This document shows positions 1 to 11,183 of a DNA stretch of 64,000 nt, piece after piece (the first letter of the stretch is position 1; the number at the start of each line of letters is the position of its first letter). A program made the translations under genes and the position numbers. Source of the stretch: Aegilops tauschii subsp. strangulata (Eukaryota > Streptophyta > Magnoliopsida > Poales > Poaceae); assembly GCF_002575655.3 (NCBI RefSeq), contig NC_053037.3:140441207-140505206 (forward strand), written 5' to 3'. The notes beneath the pieces are model-generated. The model made no database searches, had not been told where the DNA came from, and was given only the letters and a program-made list of their open reading frames with translations.

Positions 1-12
1 GCAGAAGGATCG

Positions 13-3000
13 ATGGCTCAACTTGTCATCGACGACGATGCTGTTTCCGGGGAGACTTTACTCCCCGGTCAAATCTTTGTGTTTGGCAGCTTCGCTCTGC
101 GTGCCAATTCAACTGGTCACCTCGAGTAGATCGACAGCTACGCTCCTGGTTATCAGATCAGGTTTGGAGGCTTGAACTACATCGCTGATAAACGAGGAGA
201 CTTGATATCCTGGCACACATCGCTGATACCCTAAACCCTAACCCTAAACCCTGGTCGCCGCTCTTCATCCACATGAAGCAAGCCCGTCGAATTCACCATC
301 AGATTCCGCTCAAGGACCGACTCTCATCCCTGCCCTGGCCTTAGACCCAGAGCGGACCACTCTGTCCAAAGACGGGAGGATAAACCCCGGCCGACTCTCT
401 CCTATTACGGAGCCTCCTGTCAGAGACCCAGAGGCGACCATGCCATCAGCTGACCCGGAGGCTAACGTGACTCTTCCTATCATCGGGAAGCCGGATTCGC
501 CACTGGATGCCAACTTCAAACTCTCGAGGTCTGCGTCTATCGGGCCTGGTCTAGTGGTTATTACCGAACCTAGCTCCGCAGATCCTCATACACCCGTCCG
601 GTTTTCGCTCTTAAACGAGACATTGGACCTAACGCGATCTCTCGCCATCACGGAAGCGTCACTTCCGAACTACGCCCAGCCTAAACTTTGGGCTGAGAGC
701 AGGGAATTTTACGTCCCACCCACCACCCACTTAATAGCCACTATTGAGGACCTAACCGACATGGTAGACTATGCCTCCGAAGACATCGATGGTATGGGCG
801 ACGATGCCGGAGCCGAACCAGGCCAAAAACCCGCCTATCACTGGGCGTTGGACGACCACTTCTACTTGCGACGTGTACATGGTGGATACGCCCGAAAAGA
901 AGGACGATGATGGCACTCAAGATCCGATTGAGGACAAGCCTGTCGAGGCACCACCAAAGCGCTGACGTCAGTGGAGTTGCTCATGATCGCGTCAGGAAAA
1001 GGAAAGCAATACCGCCACCAGAGACAGTGACACCCCGGACAAGGCCGAAGACTCCGACCACCACGTCGAGCCTGCGTTCGAGCAGAATGAGTGGGAAGAG
1101 GGACAAGCCCACCCCGACGAACTTGTCAATCATGAGGATTCGGAAGATAGTAACTATCTACCGGCCTCCGAGGAGGATGTCAGCCTCGGTAACGAAGATT
1201 TCATCGTGCCAGAGGAACCCCTCGAACAAGAACGCTTCAAGCGATAGCTCATCGCCATTGCGAGGAGCTTGAAAAAGAAACAGCAACAACTTCAAGCCGA
1301 ACAGGATACGCTCAATGACAGATGGACCAAGGTCCTGGCTGCCGAAGAATACGGCCTCGAGTGCCCAACAAAGAGCTACCCAAAGTGCAGGCTACTACCA
1401 CAATTCGACGATGAGGCCATTGAGCCAATACCATCAAGATACAATCATGTTGATCAACCGAACCGACCACCACCTGGACGTGACAAAGCGGCTAATTATG
1501 TCGAACACCAGCCCGTGCCACCTCGCCATAGAGGCAAAGAGGCAGCGGCTCCGGGCTACACGTATGACTTACGTCAGGACCTGGACAATAGAGCCGACCA
1601 GACCAGATCAATCTACGGATCAAGGGGACGTGCTCCAACATGAGACGACGGCCATCAAGCCTGGCGCGACAAGCATAACCAAGTTCGGGCCAAGAACCGA
1701 ACATGGATGTCATCCGAACTCCGCCGTGATGTTGCCCGATATAGAGGCGCCGCACACCACATGTGCTTTACCGATGAGGTAATGCAGCACCAGTTTTTGG
1801 AAGGGTTTAAACCCGTGAACATCAAGCCTTACGATGGCACGACAGATCCCGCTGTATGGACTGAAGATTTTCTTCTCCACATTCACATGGCTCGCGGAGA
1901 TGATCTCCACGCCATCAAATACCTCCCCCTAAAGCTAAAAGGACCAGCACAACACTGGTTGAATAGCCTCCCAAAGAACTCCATTGGCGGTTGGGAGGAC
2001 TTAGAGGACGCTTTTCCGGACAACTTTCAGGGTACTTATGTCCGGTCACTGGACGCTGATGACCTGAGTCACATAGTCCAGCAACCCAGAGAGTTAGCCC
2101 ACAAACTCTGGACTCAGTTCTTAATTAAAAAGAACCAAATTGTCGACTGTTCGGACGCCAAGGCCTTAGCGGCATTTAAACACAGCGTCCGTGACGAATG
2201 GCTCACCCGACACCTCGGTCAGGAAAGGCCAAAGACTATGGCAGCTCTCACTACACTTATGACCCTTCTGTGTAGGCGAAGACAACTGGTTGGCTCGTAG
2301 AAGCAACAGTACGAGCGACCCCTGGCACCTCTGAGGCCAGGGATGGCAATGGAAGGCCACGACGCAGCAAAAATAAGCGTCAGAACAACAATGAAGAAAC
2401 CGAGGATACGACGGTCAATTCCGGATTCAGCGGCTCTAAACCTGGTCGGCGGAAGAAGCCGTTCAAAGGAAATAGAGACGACCCGTCCAACTTGGATAAA
2501 ATACTGGATAGGCCTTGTTAGATTCATGGCACCCCTGACAAGCCTGCCAACCACACCAACAGAAACTGCTGGGTTTTTAAACAGGCCGGTAAGTTAAATA
2601 CCGAACATAATGGGAAAGGACCTCAAAGCAAGGACGACGATGAACCCCGCCCTCCAAACACCGGGGGATAGAAGAAGTTTCCCCCCAAGGTGAAAACAGT
2701 GAATATGATATATGTCACACATATCCCCAAGAGGGAGCGCAAGATCGCACTAAGGGACGTCTACGCCGTAGAGCTTGTCGCCCCGAAATTCAACCCATGA
2801 TCGGCTTGTCCGATCACCTTCGATCGCAGGGATCACCCAACCAGTATCCGTCACAGAGGTTCGGCGGCCCTGGTACTCGATCCCATCATCGACGGATACC
2901 ATCTCACTAGAGTCCTTATGGACGGCAGTAGTAGCCTCAACTTGATTTACCAAGACACTGTCCGTAAGATGGGTATTGACTCATCAAGAATCAAGCCTAG

Positions 3001-3019
3001 CAACACTACCTTTAAAGGA
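13..3019 (+). pseudogene. Degenerate gag-protease of TatA, first part
   Basis: Retroelement capsid polyprotein, no longer translatable. The start ATG at 13 matches the TatB start at 3538. The best preserved piece is the gag core at about 1780-2265 (GFKPVNIKPYDGT, DFLLHIHMARGDDLHA, LKGPAQHWLNSLP), the plant Retrotrans_gag type. Compared with TatB, it has in-frame stops from transitions: CAG to TAG at 127 and 2669 and TGG to TGA at 2798. There is a one-base loss near 2265 that shifts the frame after the gag core, and extra sequence at about 211-331. The protease begins near 2850 (MDGSSSLNL-like region around 2920) and is cut by TatB. The pattern of C-to-T and G-to-A changes is what is expected of methylated, silenced repeats. 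Confidence 0.85.
211..331. other. Filler segment in TatA gag with telomere-like repeats
   Basis: About 120 bases here have no counterpart in the homologous part of TatB (3726-3765), where the flanking sequences GAGGAGACTTGAT and CTGGCCTTAGA are close together. Bases 229-252 read CCCTAAA, CCCTAA, CCCTAAA, CCCT, i.e. a little over three units of the plant telomere repeat on the C-rich strand. Gag sense is lost across the segment. Interstitial telomeric motifs of this kind are known as filler at repaired double-strand breaks; that origin is inferred here. Confidence 0.6.
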
Positions 3020-3024
3020 GTGAT
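3020..3024. repeat. Target site duplication GTGAT of TatB, left copy
   Basis: GTGAT directly precedes the first base of the TatB LTR and recurs at 19405-19409 directly after the other LTR. Removing 3025-19409 restores continuous TatA protease sequence that matches TatB around 6440. Confidence 0.92.
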
Positions 3025-3490
3025 TGAGGGAGTCCTGGATTAGGGGGTCCCCGGGCGTCTGGGCTATGTGACATGGGTCGGACTGGTGGGCCATGCAGAT
3101 ACAAGATAGAGGGTTTTTCCCCATGTCCGGATGGGACTCTCCTTTGCGTGGATGACAAGCTTGGTGCTCGGATATGAAGATTCCTTTCTCTGTAAACCGA
3201 CTCTGTACAACCCTAGGCCCCTCCGGTGTCTATATAAACCGGAGGGTTTAGTCCGTAGAGGCAATCATAATCATACAGGCTAGACATCTAGTTTTTAGCC
3301 ATTACGATCTCGAGGTAGATCAACTGTTGTAACCCCTATACTCATCAAAGTCAATCAAGCAGGAAGTAGGGTATTACCTCCATTAAGAGGGCCCGAACCT
3401 GGGTAAACATCCTTGTCTCTTGTTACCTTCGATCCTCAGACGCATAGTTCAGGACCCCCTACCCGAGATCTGCCAGTTTTGACACCGAGA
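3025..3490 (+). repeat. TatB 5' LTR
   Basis: Begins TGAGGGAGTCC and ends GTTTTGACACCGAGA (the other LTR ends CCGACA, so the last C has mutated here). It matches 18933-19404 closely. A TATA box TATATAAA lies at 3231-3238, followed by the GGAGGGTTTAGTCCG segment expected at the transcription start. Length is 466 bp. Confidence 0.92.
3231..3238 (+). promoter_or_regulatory. TATA box of TatB 5' LTR
   Basis: TATATAAA in the middle of the LTR, conserved in the 3' LTR at 19139-19146 and in the related TatC LTRs. The position fits a Pol II retroelement promoter with transcription starting about 30 bases downstream. Confidence 0.7.
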
Positions 3491-3513
3491 TTGGTGCTTT
3501 CATTGAGAGTTCC
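3491..3513 (+). other. Primer binding site region of TatB
   Basis: TTGGTGCTTTCATTGAGAG starts right at the LTR end. The same string follows the 5' LTR of TatC on the opposite strand (13677 downward). I cannot name the tRNA with certainty from sequence alone. Confidence 0.6.
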
Positions 3514-3537
3514 ACTGTGCCATCGTTAGAAGGCTCG

Positions 3538-5196
3538 ATGGCTCCATCGATCGTCTACAACAAGGCCGCCTTGAAGGAGACTTTTCTCCCCGGCCAAATT
3601 TTCGTATTCGGCGGCTTCGCACTGTGGGCCAACTCGATTAGCCACCTGGAGCAGATCGACAGCTACGCCCCTGGTCATCAAATCAGTTTTGGAAATCTGA
3701 ACTACGTCGCCGATATCCGAGGAGACTTGATCTTCGAGGGTTTCGTGACACCGACCGCCGCTCTGGCCTTAGATCCAGAGCGAACTGCTAGGTCCGAAAA
3801 TGGGAGTGTAGATCCCACCGGACTCTCCACTATTATGGAGCTCACTACCACAGATCCAGATAGGACTATGTTATCGGCAGGCAGCCTAGCCGGACTCCCA
3901 TCACCAAAGGGCCAGACTCATCCCGAGATCCTAATTTCGGACTCTTGAGGACTGCGGCAAGCGAGCGCGACCCGGAGGCCTTTTCCTCGCCTAGCACTAA
4001 AAGCTCTTGTTTCCCCGTCCAACCCTCGCCTTTAAGCGAGGCCCTGGACCTAATGAGATCCCTCGCCATTGCAGACGAATCGCTGCCGAACTACGCTCAG
4101 CCCATTCTAGGGACTGAGAGCGGGGAATTTTACGTCCCACCCACCACCCACTTCATAGCCACTGTCGAGGATCTAACCGACATGCTCGATTACGCCTCTG
4201 AAGACATCGACGGTATGGACGACGATGCCGGAGATGAGAAAGGCCAGAAACCCGTCGTTCACCGGACGCTGGACGGCCACTTCCTCATACGACATGTACA
4301 TGGTGGACACACCCAAAGAAGACGACGACGATGATGAGAAGGTCCAATCGAGGACGAACCTCCTGAGATACCTCCAAAGCGTCGACGTCAGCGGCGCCGC
4401 TCTAAATTGCGTCGCGAAAAAGATAGCAACGCCAGCACCCGGGACAATAATACTCCGGAGAACGTCGAAGACCAAGAAGCCCCCATCGAACCAACATCCG
4501 AATAGGATGATCGGGAGGACGGGCAAGTTGACCCTAACGAGCCGGTAGGGAACGAAGACTCGGAGGATAGCAACTATCTACCACTCTCCGAAGACGATGT
4601 GAGCCTCGGCGACGAAGATTTCATCGTGCCAGAGGAACCCCTTGAACAAGAAAGCTTTAAGCGCCAGCTAAACTGTGTGAAGCCTCAAAAAGAAGCAGCG
4701 ACAGCTCTAATCCGAACAGGATACGCTCAACGACAGATGGACTAAAGTCCTGGCAGCCGAAGAATACGGCCTTGAACGCCCAACAAAGAGCTACCCAAAG
4801 CGCAAGCTGCTACCCCAATTCGACGACGAGGCCCTGGAGCCCACACTGCCAATGCGTGACGCTGTCGACAGACCTGACCGACCACCGTGTGGCCGGGACA
4901 GAGTGGCAACTCAAGCCGAACACCAGCCCGCACCACCTCGCCGTAGAGGAAGAGAAGCAGCGGCTCCAGGATACACCTATGACCTCCGACAGGACCTGGA
5001 AGATAGAGCCGGACAGACCAGATCAATCTACGGATCACGGGGGCGTGCCCCAGCGCGAGAAGACGACTATTAGGCCTGGCGCGACAAGCATAACTACACC
5101 CGGGCCGAAAACTGCATACGGACTTCATCCGAATTGCGTCGTGACGTGGTCTGATGCAGAGGCGCCGCACACCCCCTATGGTTCACCGACGAGGTA
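3538..5196 (+). pseudogene. TatB gag N-terminal region, frameshifted
   Basis: The start at 3538 (MAPSIVYNKAALKE) is followed by an open stretch to 3948, then by open pieces in other frames (3945-4334, 4225-4548, 4772-5197), so the N-terminal region is broken by several small indels. The equivalent of the piece around 4130-4330 (PPTTHFIATVEDLTDM, DYASEDIDGM) is also seen in TatA at 718-850, which shows it was coding. This N-terminal extension before the gag core is typical of Tat elements of grasses and is of unknown function. Confidence 0.75.
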
Positions 5197-6951
5197 ATGG
5201 AGCACCAGTTCCCAGAAGGGTTTAAACCCGTGAACATTGAATCATATGATGGCACAAGAGATCCCGCGGTATGGATTGAAGATTTTCTTCTCCACATTCA
5301 CATGGCTCGCGGTGATGATCTACATGCCATCAAATACCTCCCCCTAAAACTTAAGGGACCAGCTCGGCACTGGTTAAATAGCCTCCCAGAAAACTATATT
5401 GGAAGCTGGGAAGACTTGGAAGATGCCTTTAGAGACAACTTCCAAGGCACTTATATCCGGCCTCCGGACGCCGATGACCTCAATCACATAGTCCAGCAGC
5501 CCGGAGAGTCGGCCAGGAAATTCTGGACCAGGTTCCTAATAAAAAAGAACCAGATTGTCGACTGCCTGGATGCCAAAGCCCCAACGGCCTTTAAACACAG
5601 CATCCGCGACGAATGGCTCGCCCGACACCTCGGCCAAGAGAAGTCGAAGTCTATGGCAGCCCTTATAGCACTCATGACCCGCTTTTGCGCAGGCGAAGAT
5701 AGCTGGCTAGCCCGTAGCGGCAATAGTACCAGTGACCCCAGCACTTCTGAAGCCAGAAACGGCAACGGCAGGCCCCGACGCAACAAACACAAGCGTCGAA
5801 GCAACAATGACAATACCGAAGACACGGCGGTAAACACCGGATTCAGTGGCTCCAAATCCGGTCAGCGGAAGAAGCCATTCAAAAGAAAGAAAGATGGTTC
5901 ATCTAGCTTGGACCGAATACTTGATCGACCTTGCCAGATTCACGGCACCCCCGACAAGCCTGCCAACCATACCAACAGAAGTTGTTGGGTCTTCAAACAG
6001 GCCGGTAAGTTAAATACCGAACATAAGGAGAAGGGGTTGCCCAACAAGGATGACGATGAGGAGCCTCGCCCACCGAGCACAGGGGGGCAGAAGAAATTTC
6101 CCCCCGAGGTCAAAACGGTGAATATGATATACGTTACTCACATCCCCAAGCGGGAGCGCAAGCGCGCGTTAAGGGACGTCTATGCGATAGAGCCAGTCGC
6201 CCCAAAATTCAACCCATGGTCAGCCTGTCCGATCACTTTCGATTGTAGAGACCATCCGACCAGTATCCATCATGGAAGTTCGGCCGCGCTGGTCCTCGAT
6301 CCAATTATTGATGGATTCCACCTCACGCGAGTCCTCATGGACGGCGGCAGCAGCCTTAACCTGCTCTATCAGGACACATTCCACAAAATGGGTATTGATC
6401 CATCAAGAATCAAGCCCACCAAAACTACCTTTAAAGGAGTAATACCTGCTGTAGCGGCCTGCTGCACGGGCTCAATCACATCGGAAGTCGTCTTCGGCTC
6501 GCCAGACAACTTCCGAAGCGAAGACTTGATCTTCGACATCGTCCCTTTCTGCAGTGGCTATCATGCACTACTCGGACGAACCGCGTTCGCTCTTTTTAAT
6601 GCGATCCCCCACTATGCCTATCTCAAACTCAAGATGCCCGGACCACGCGGTGTTATAACAGTTAATGGAAACATGGAGCGCTCCCTCCACACTGAAGAGC
6701 ACACCGCGGCCCTCGCAGCGGAGGTACATGGCGGCCTTATCAAGCCAAATACTACATCGGCAGTCAAAACCCCAGACACTTTAAACGAGTCCGGACTACC
6801 CCACAGAACGACAGTCCAGCTCGTTAGGAGCTCGATTAGCAATCCGGCCTCCGTCTCAGCCCCAACCGCATTGCGGCATATGTACCATGTGTACATTGTC
6901 GGTGTCAAAACCGGTGGATCTCGGGTAGGGGGTCCCGAACTATGCGTCTAA
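5197..6951 (+). CDS. TatB gag core and protease (runs into TatC LTR)
   Basis: An uninterrupted 584-residue frame. Residues about 10-165 are the Retrotrans_gag capsid region (HMARGDDLHAIKYLPLKL, ARHWLNSLPENYIGSWED). A basic stretch lies at 190-235, with an unusual zinc-knuckle-like set C246, H249, H258, C263 in place of the common CCHC. Residues 360-540 are a retropepsin-like protease with DGGSS at 382-386 as the active-site loop and an ALLGRTAF motif. The last 18 residues, from 6897, are not retroviral: they are read from the LTR of TatC, which inserted here. The natural end lies at about 14155-14210, beyond TatC. No RT follows. Confidence 0.85.
   Translation: MEHQFPEGFKPVNIESYDGTRDPAVWIEDFLLHIHMARGDDLHAIKYLPLKLKGPARHWLNSLPENYIGSWEDLEDAFRDNFQGTYIRPPDADDLNHIVQQPGESARKFWTRFLIKKNQIVDCLDAKAPTAFKHSIRDEWLARHLGQEKSKSMAALIALMTRFCAGEDSWLARSGNSTSDPSTSEARNGNGRPRRNKHKRRSNNDNTEDTAVNTGFSGSKSGQRKKPFKRKKDGSSSLDRILDRPCQIHGTPDKPANHTNRSCWVFKQAGKLNTEHKEKGLPNKDDDEEPRPPSTGGQKKFPPEVKTVNMIYVTHIPKRERKRALRDVYAIEPVAPKFNPWSACPITFDCRDHPTSIHHGSSAALVLDPIIDGFHLTRVLMDGGSSLNLLYQDTFHKMGIDPSRIKPTKTTFKGVIPAVAACCTGSITSEVVFGSPDNFRSEDLIFDIVPFCSGYHALLGRTAFALFNAIPHYAYLKLKMPGPRGVITVNGNMERSLHTEEHTAALAAEVHGGLIKPNTTSAVKTPDTLNESGLPHRTTVQLVRSSISNPASVSAPTALRHMYHVYIVGVKTGGSRVGGPELCV
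6892..6896. repeat. Target site duplication TACAT of TatC, left copy
   Basis: TACAT at 6892-6896 and again at 14150-14154, flanking the two TatC LTRs. The joined flank reads through into sequence also present uninterrupted in TatA at about 19805-19850. Confidence 0.93.
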
Positions 6952-7368
6952 GGCGGATGGTAACAGGAGGCAGGGGACACAATGTTTACCCAGGTTCGGG
7001 CCCTCTCGATGGAGTTAATACCCTACTTCCTGCTTGATTGATCTTGATGATATGAGTATTACAAGAGTTGATCTACCACGAGATCGTATAGGCTAAAACC
7101 TAGAAGCTAGCCTATGATTATGATTGTTGTTGGTCCTACGGACTAAACCCTCCGGTTTATATAGACACCGGAGGGGGCTAGGGTTACACAGAGTCGGTTA
7201 CAAGGGAGGAGATCTACATATCCGAATTGCCAAGCTTGCCTTCCACGCCAAGGGGAGTCCCATCCGGACACGGGACGAAGTCTTCAATCTTGTATCTTCA
7301 TAGTCCAACAGTCCAACCAAAGGATATAGTCCGGCTGTCCGAGGACCCCCTAATCCAGGACTCCCTCA
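6897..7368 (-). repeat. TatC 3' LTR
   Basis: Minus strand TGAGGGAGTCC to ACACCGACA, 472 bp, nearly identical to 13678-14149. A GGGGGCTAC purine tract lies immediately outside at 7369-7380 (minus strand sense), which marks this as the 3' LTR. A TATATAAACCGG promoter segment is present in minus sense around 7158. Confidence 0.92.
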
Positions 7369-7819
7369 GTAGCCCCCGAACCAGGCTTCAATGGCGATGA
7401 GTTCGACGCGCAGATTGTCTTCGGCATTGCAAGGCGGGTTCTTCTCCAAATTCTGAGTACCTGTCGAGTAGTGTCCGGCTTCCCATGAATGTTGCACTCC
7501 TTGGCTTCTGCGCCTAATAATGGCTATCCTCCACGTGTCAAGCGAATGCGAGAAGTCAGGGCATTTTTACACTTGCCACCCTAACCATGTAAGTAAATCG
7601 TCTATTTAAAGAGGCGGGGATCCTCAGATCCAGATCACACCATCCTCCCACAGCGAGTATCCATCGGAGCGCGCCCGGAAAAGTCCATCCCATCATGGTC
7701 GGCCATCGCAGCTCCTCCTCTCGCCCCGTAGCCCTAAGCCAGGCAATTGGAAGAAGTGTTCCGTCCCTCACAGCCAATTAGTAGAGTTACAGACCTAGGG
7801 ATTCCTCCCTCCAGCGTAT
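7369..7819. other. TatC region between 3' LTR and antisense ORF
   Basis: No coding sense. On the plus strand it includes a TATA-like element (7603-7610) that would serve the plus-strand ORF. On the minus strand it ends with the polypurine tract beside the LTR. Confidence 0.6.
7603..7610 (+). promoter_or_regulatory. Candidate TATA box of TatC antisense ORF
   Basis: TATTTAAA followed by a GC-rich stretch, about 210 bases before the first long open frame of the plus-strand gene. TatB has a TTTATAAG at the equivalent place on its opposite strand (18508-18515). The role is inferred. Confidence 0.5.
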
Positions 7820-10468
7820 ATGGTCCCCGTTCGAGCCGGACTCGCCACCTACAATGGCGGGGAGCAAGCGGAGAGCTTTCCCAACCCATCCATGGGGGAG
7901 CGGGTATGCCTTGTCCCTTACTTATTAAGGGGGCTCGGATTTCCAATCCATCCGTTCCTCCGCGGGCTCCTGGAGTTCTACGGCCTCCAGCTACACAACT
8001 TTACTCCAGCCTCCATATTACACATCGCTGGCTACATCGCCCTTTGCGAGCTGTTTTTGGGCTGCGAAGCTCATTTCGAGCTATGGAAGAGGCTATTCTG
8101 CCTCCTTCCCCGTACATGGGAGGGGTCAATATATCAAGTGGGCGGAGCTGAGATATGGCGCATCGCAGGGACCAGATACCTGTCCGGTACTCCGAAGAAG
8201 ACATCCAAAGACTGGCCTTCGGAGTGGTTTTATATGGAGGACGTCCCCCTTCCAGAACCTATTCGGATGGGCCTTCCTGAGTTCGACAACGCTCCCTTGA
8301 AGAAACGCCGCAGTTGGCGCCCTCGGAGCCCCCAGGAGGAAGTTAACAGAGAAGTCCTTTACCTGATGGGCCGGATAAAGACGCTGGCCCAATCAGGATT
8401 GACAATAATCGAGGTTATGTCAATATGTATAATGCGGGGGGTGCAGCCACTTCAATATCGGGGGCAGCCCATGTGGCACTTCAATGGAGAAGATGATGCT
8501 ACCCGCTGCGGTCGTAAGGGACCGGACTCAGTCGCTGCTCTAGCGAAGATTCTGTCCGATTTGTACAAAGGAGAAGAAGAGGAGTTCATCTGCATTAAGC
8601 CATGGGATGGATTCTCCATGTACAACCCCCCAAGCTGGGTGAGTTGCTACTTTTTACTCTGAACCTTCCCGCATTCTTCGTCATAAGTATTTACCCTGCC
8701 ATTTCATAGCAGGAACTGCGAAAAGCCGTGAGGGAGGTCCACAGCCCGCCTCCACAACCAGAGGACCCTAACCGGGCCCTCGACCCCGGACTCGAAGAAT
8801 ATCCAGACACATTTGTGGAGCTTATTGATAGGACGTTCTATCAATTAAGCTGCGACGGTGCCATGGTGGTCATCATAGCCGATTATCCCGGACTACTCCC
8901 TACATCGTATGTAAGTAAAACCGGAGTCCCAACTTCCGAAAAGGATCCCTTTTTCTGCACTTCACCTACCGCACACGTGTGGTGTCTTACAGGGAAGGCC
9001 CTCGGGACGCCATGCCGAACCCGCAGTGACTCACCAACAAGGGGCACCGAAGCCGGGTAGGCTTAAAAGGAAGGTGGTCAGGACTGAGACACCGTCGCCG
9101 AGGTATGAAAAAGAACCCCGCTCCGTGGTTGTCGTCTTTTAAAATATAATAAAACCCATGTTTCCTAGTAGGAAAAATGCTCGCCGGACTATACCCGGAG
9201 AGGTTGGCGGCCGCGCCTCCACCAGTCGGACTCCAGAGCCAGACTTAGAGGCGAACGCTAACATGGGGCCAATACCGGATGTTCCTCCTACAGAGGATGC
9301 GGATAGGCTGTCCGCTACGAATTCCGAAGTGGAGAGCACCATGAATCACAGGCGTCGTCGGGCCATACTCCGCGACGCTTGTTTCTCCCAAGAGGCGTTC
9401 GATGCCTTCAACTCAGGAGACGCGTACATCCGAGCTGCTCAAAATGGTCTTGCCAGAGCCACGGACCAGTATGTAAAGGATATACGGGTAAGAAAATCTG
9501 ATAATTATGTATACCAGTAGCCCCTGAGACTTGAAACAGTTGACACAACTGATTTAAGGATCATTATTTGTGTAGGTTCTTACGGAGAAGAATATCCAGT
9601 TGTCTCGAGAGCTAGAAGAGTGCAAAGCCCAGCTACGGGCCGCAGTTGCCGCAATGAAGGAGTCCGAGAAGGCCCCATCTGGTAACACTTGTTTCTATTG
9701 CCAAGAATGACATGTACCAGGTAGTATGCGGCATGCATGTAAATCTAACAATAGATTCTGCAGATGATCCCGGGGTTAATCCGGAGGTAGTGCAAGGGGA
9801 TGAGCAACATGCTCAACGACAATTAAAGGCTGGAGAGCGCGTGCTTAAGCAAGTTAGGCGGGAGAAAACAATCTCCAAGATGCCAATATCCGGCTGAGTG
9901 TTGAACTGAAAGATGTTCGGGCCCAACTTGCTGACTCCGTAAAGGAGAATAAGAGGCTTCGACGCGGCATTTTTAGTAAGTGCTTGAACGAACTTTTTAT
10001 TGAGTTCGGTGAAGAAACCAGATAACAGAGTTATATCTGTAGGTATGCTGACGGGTCGTCCCACAGAAGAAATTCCCGGGTCTGCAGGTGATGTTCTACC
10101 AGAGCTCTCACAACTGCACGAACAAGTTCGGCAGGTGATGCAGGGCATTGCCCAAGCCTTGTGGCCATCCGCCTCCCTACCAGGAGGCATGGGAGAGCTT
10201 GTAGAAAAGCTCAAGGGAGCGCGGCGACGCTTCCGATTATGGAAGATATCAGCCTGCCGACAAGGTGCAAGGGAAGCCTGGGCCATGGTGAAGACGCGAT
10301 ATACCAAGGCTGACCCGAACCACATGGCCGAGGTCGGACCTGTGGGGTCTGATGGGAAAGAGTTTGGTGTATGACCAGGTAGAATTAGCCGCCAAGTATT
10401 CCCAACAGGATTGTAGGCTAGACAGCCTGTTGGATGGTATAGAAGAAAAATTTAGTCAGTCTAAGTGA
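7820..10468 (+). pseudogene. Antisense multi-exon ORF of TatC (PF04195-like plus coiled coil)
   Basis: It runs against the direction of the TatC gag/pol. Exon 1 (7820-8638) carries the 'putative gypsy type transposon' fold (LLRGLGFPIHPFLRGLLEFY, ILHIAGYIALCELFLG, ELWKRLF). Further exons can be read at 8713-8910, 8993-9102, 9172-9487, 9576-9681, 9764-9975 and 10043-10468, joined by introns that all begin GT and end AG. The reading phase is kept across the first five junctions. Exons 5-6 encode a coiled coil (LTEKNIQLSRELEECKAQLR). The C-terminal exon has a conserved LWPSASLP-like and CRQGAREAWAM segment. Single-base losses near 9868 and 10350 break the frame. Known as an extra gene of Tat elements; function not established. 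The start could be upstream of 7820. Confidence 0.75.
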
Positions 10469-11183
10469 CTGTGTACTTCAAGTGACATATATTGTCCTTA
10501 GCTGGATTGTAAATCATTTGTCATGGCGGACCTTTTCGCTTCGACCTCCGGACCCGATAGTCTGGAGTGTATCCGAATACCCGCTCAGTTATGTAAAAAA
10601 TGGGGTACGCGTGGAAACCAGGCGTAGGGGTCATAAGTGCTTGAACAGACAAGTACCCAACTAGCTATGTTATATTACATGGATAGTAAGAAACATCTTC
10701 TAGGGAGAATAGTTCCGTTAAGGGTTCCTTTCCCTGTGTACGCACGCATTAATGTGCATGTCCGAACTGCGAAAAGAGACGCGGGATATAAACATCTGGG
10801 GGCATGTATTACAATAAATAAAGGTAATCTTTTGTTCACCGACCGAATATTCCCTTAAGAACGCTAGCTTTCGGCTTCACCCAGTCTGAGGTACACATCC
10901 GGCTGACCCGGCAGTAACAATCGCAGAGGTGCTCCCCTTATGCCTTAGCCAAATTAACGGGAACGTAGGGCATAAACACAAGAGCCAGGAACCCAGCTTG
11001 GCCAAAACTTAAGTCATATCGATGCATATAATGGCGAAAAAAGGTACATGTGGAAAAGTAACACATGTGTGGGGCATAGAGCTCGGAAAAATAGTTATAT
11101 TAAGCTTTTGTATAAGAAGCCCCCAGGTATAATGAGCACGGCTAGCGCGTCAAGATTGTGTAGTCACGACACATTTTAACCTT
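10469..11183. other. TatC spacer between antisense ORF and integrase
   Basis: Between two convergent reading frames. AT-richer, with no coding sense. Both genes would terminate here. I see no clear terminator signal beyond scattered AATAAA-like sites (for example AATAAATAAAGG near 10812). Confidence 0.6.

Larger units (their letters stand above)
1..3024 (+). mobile_element. TatA, outer Gypsy element of Tat type, left part
   Basis: This is the oldest element of the left third of the window. The window opens 12 bases before its gag start codon, so its 5' LTR lies just outside. The sequence aligns by eye with TatB (gag N-terminus at 3538, gag core at 5197) over its whole length. It is interrupted by TatB at 3024/3025 inside the protease region and resumes at 19410, with the 5-bp target duplication GTGAT on both sides. 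The Tat assignment is from gag/protease type and the antisense ORF further right; the exact Triticeae family name is not claimed. Confidence 0.85.

Noticed and set aside
229..252. A real chromosome end
   Set aside because: Only about three units, embedded in retroelement sequence on both sides; an interstitial motif, not a telomere.
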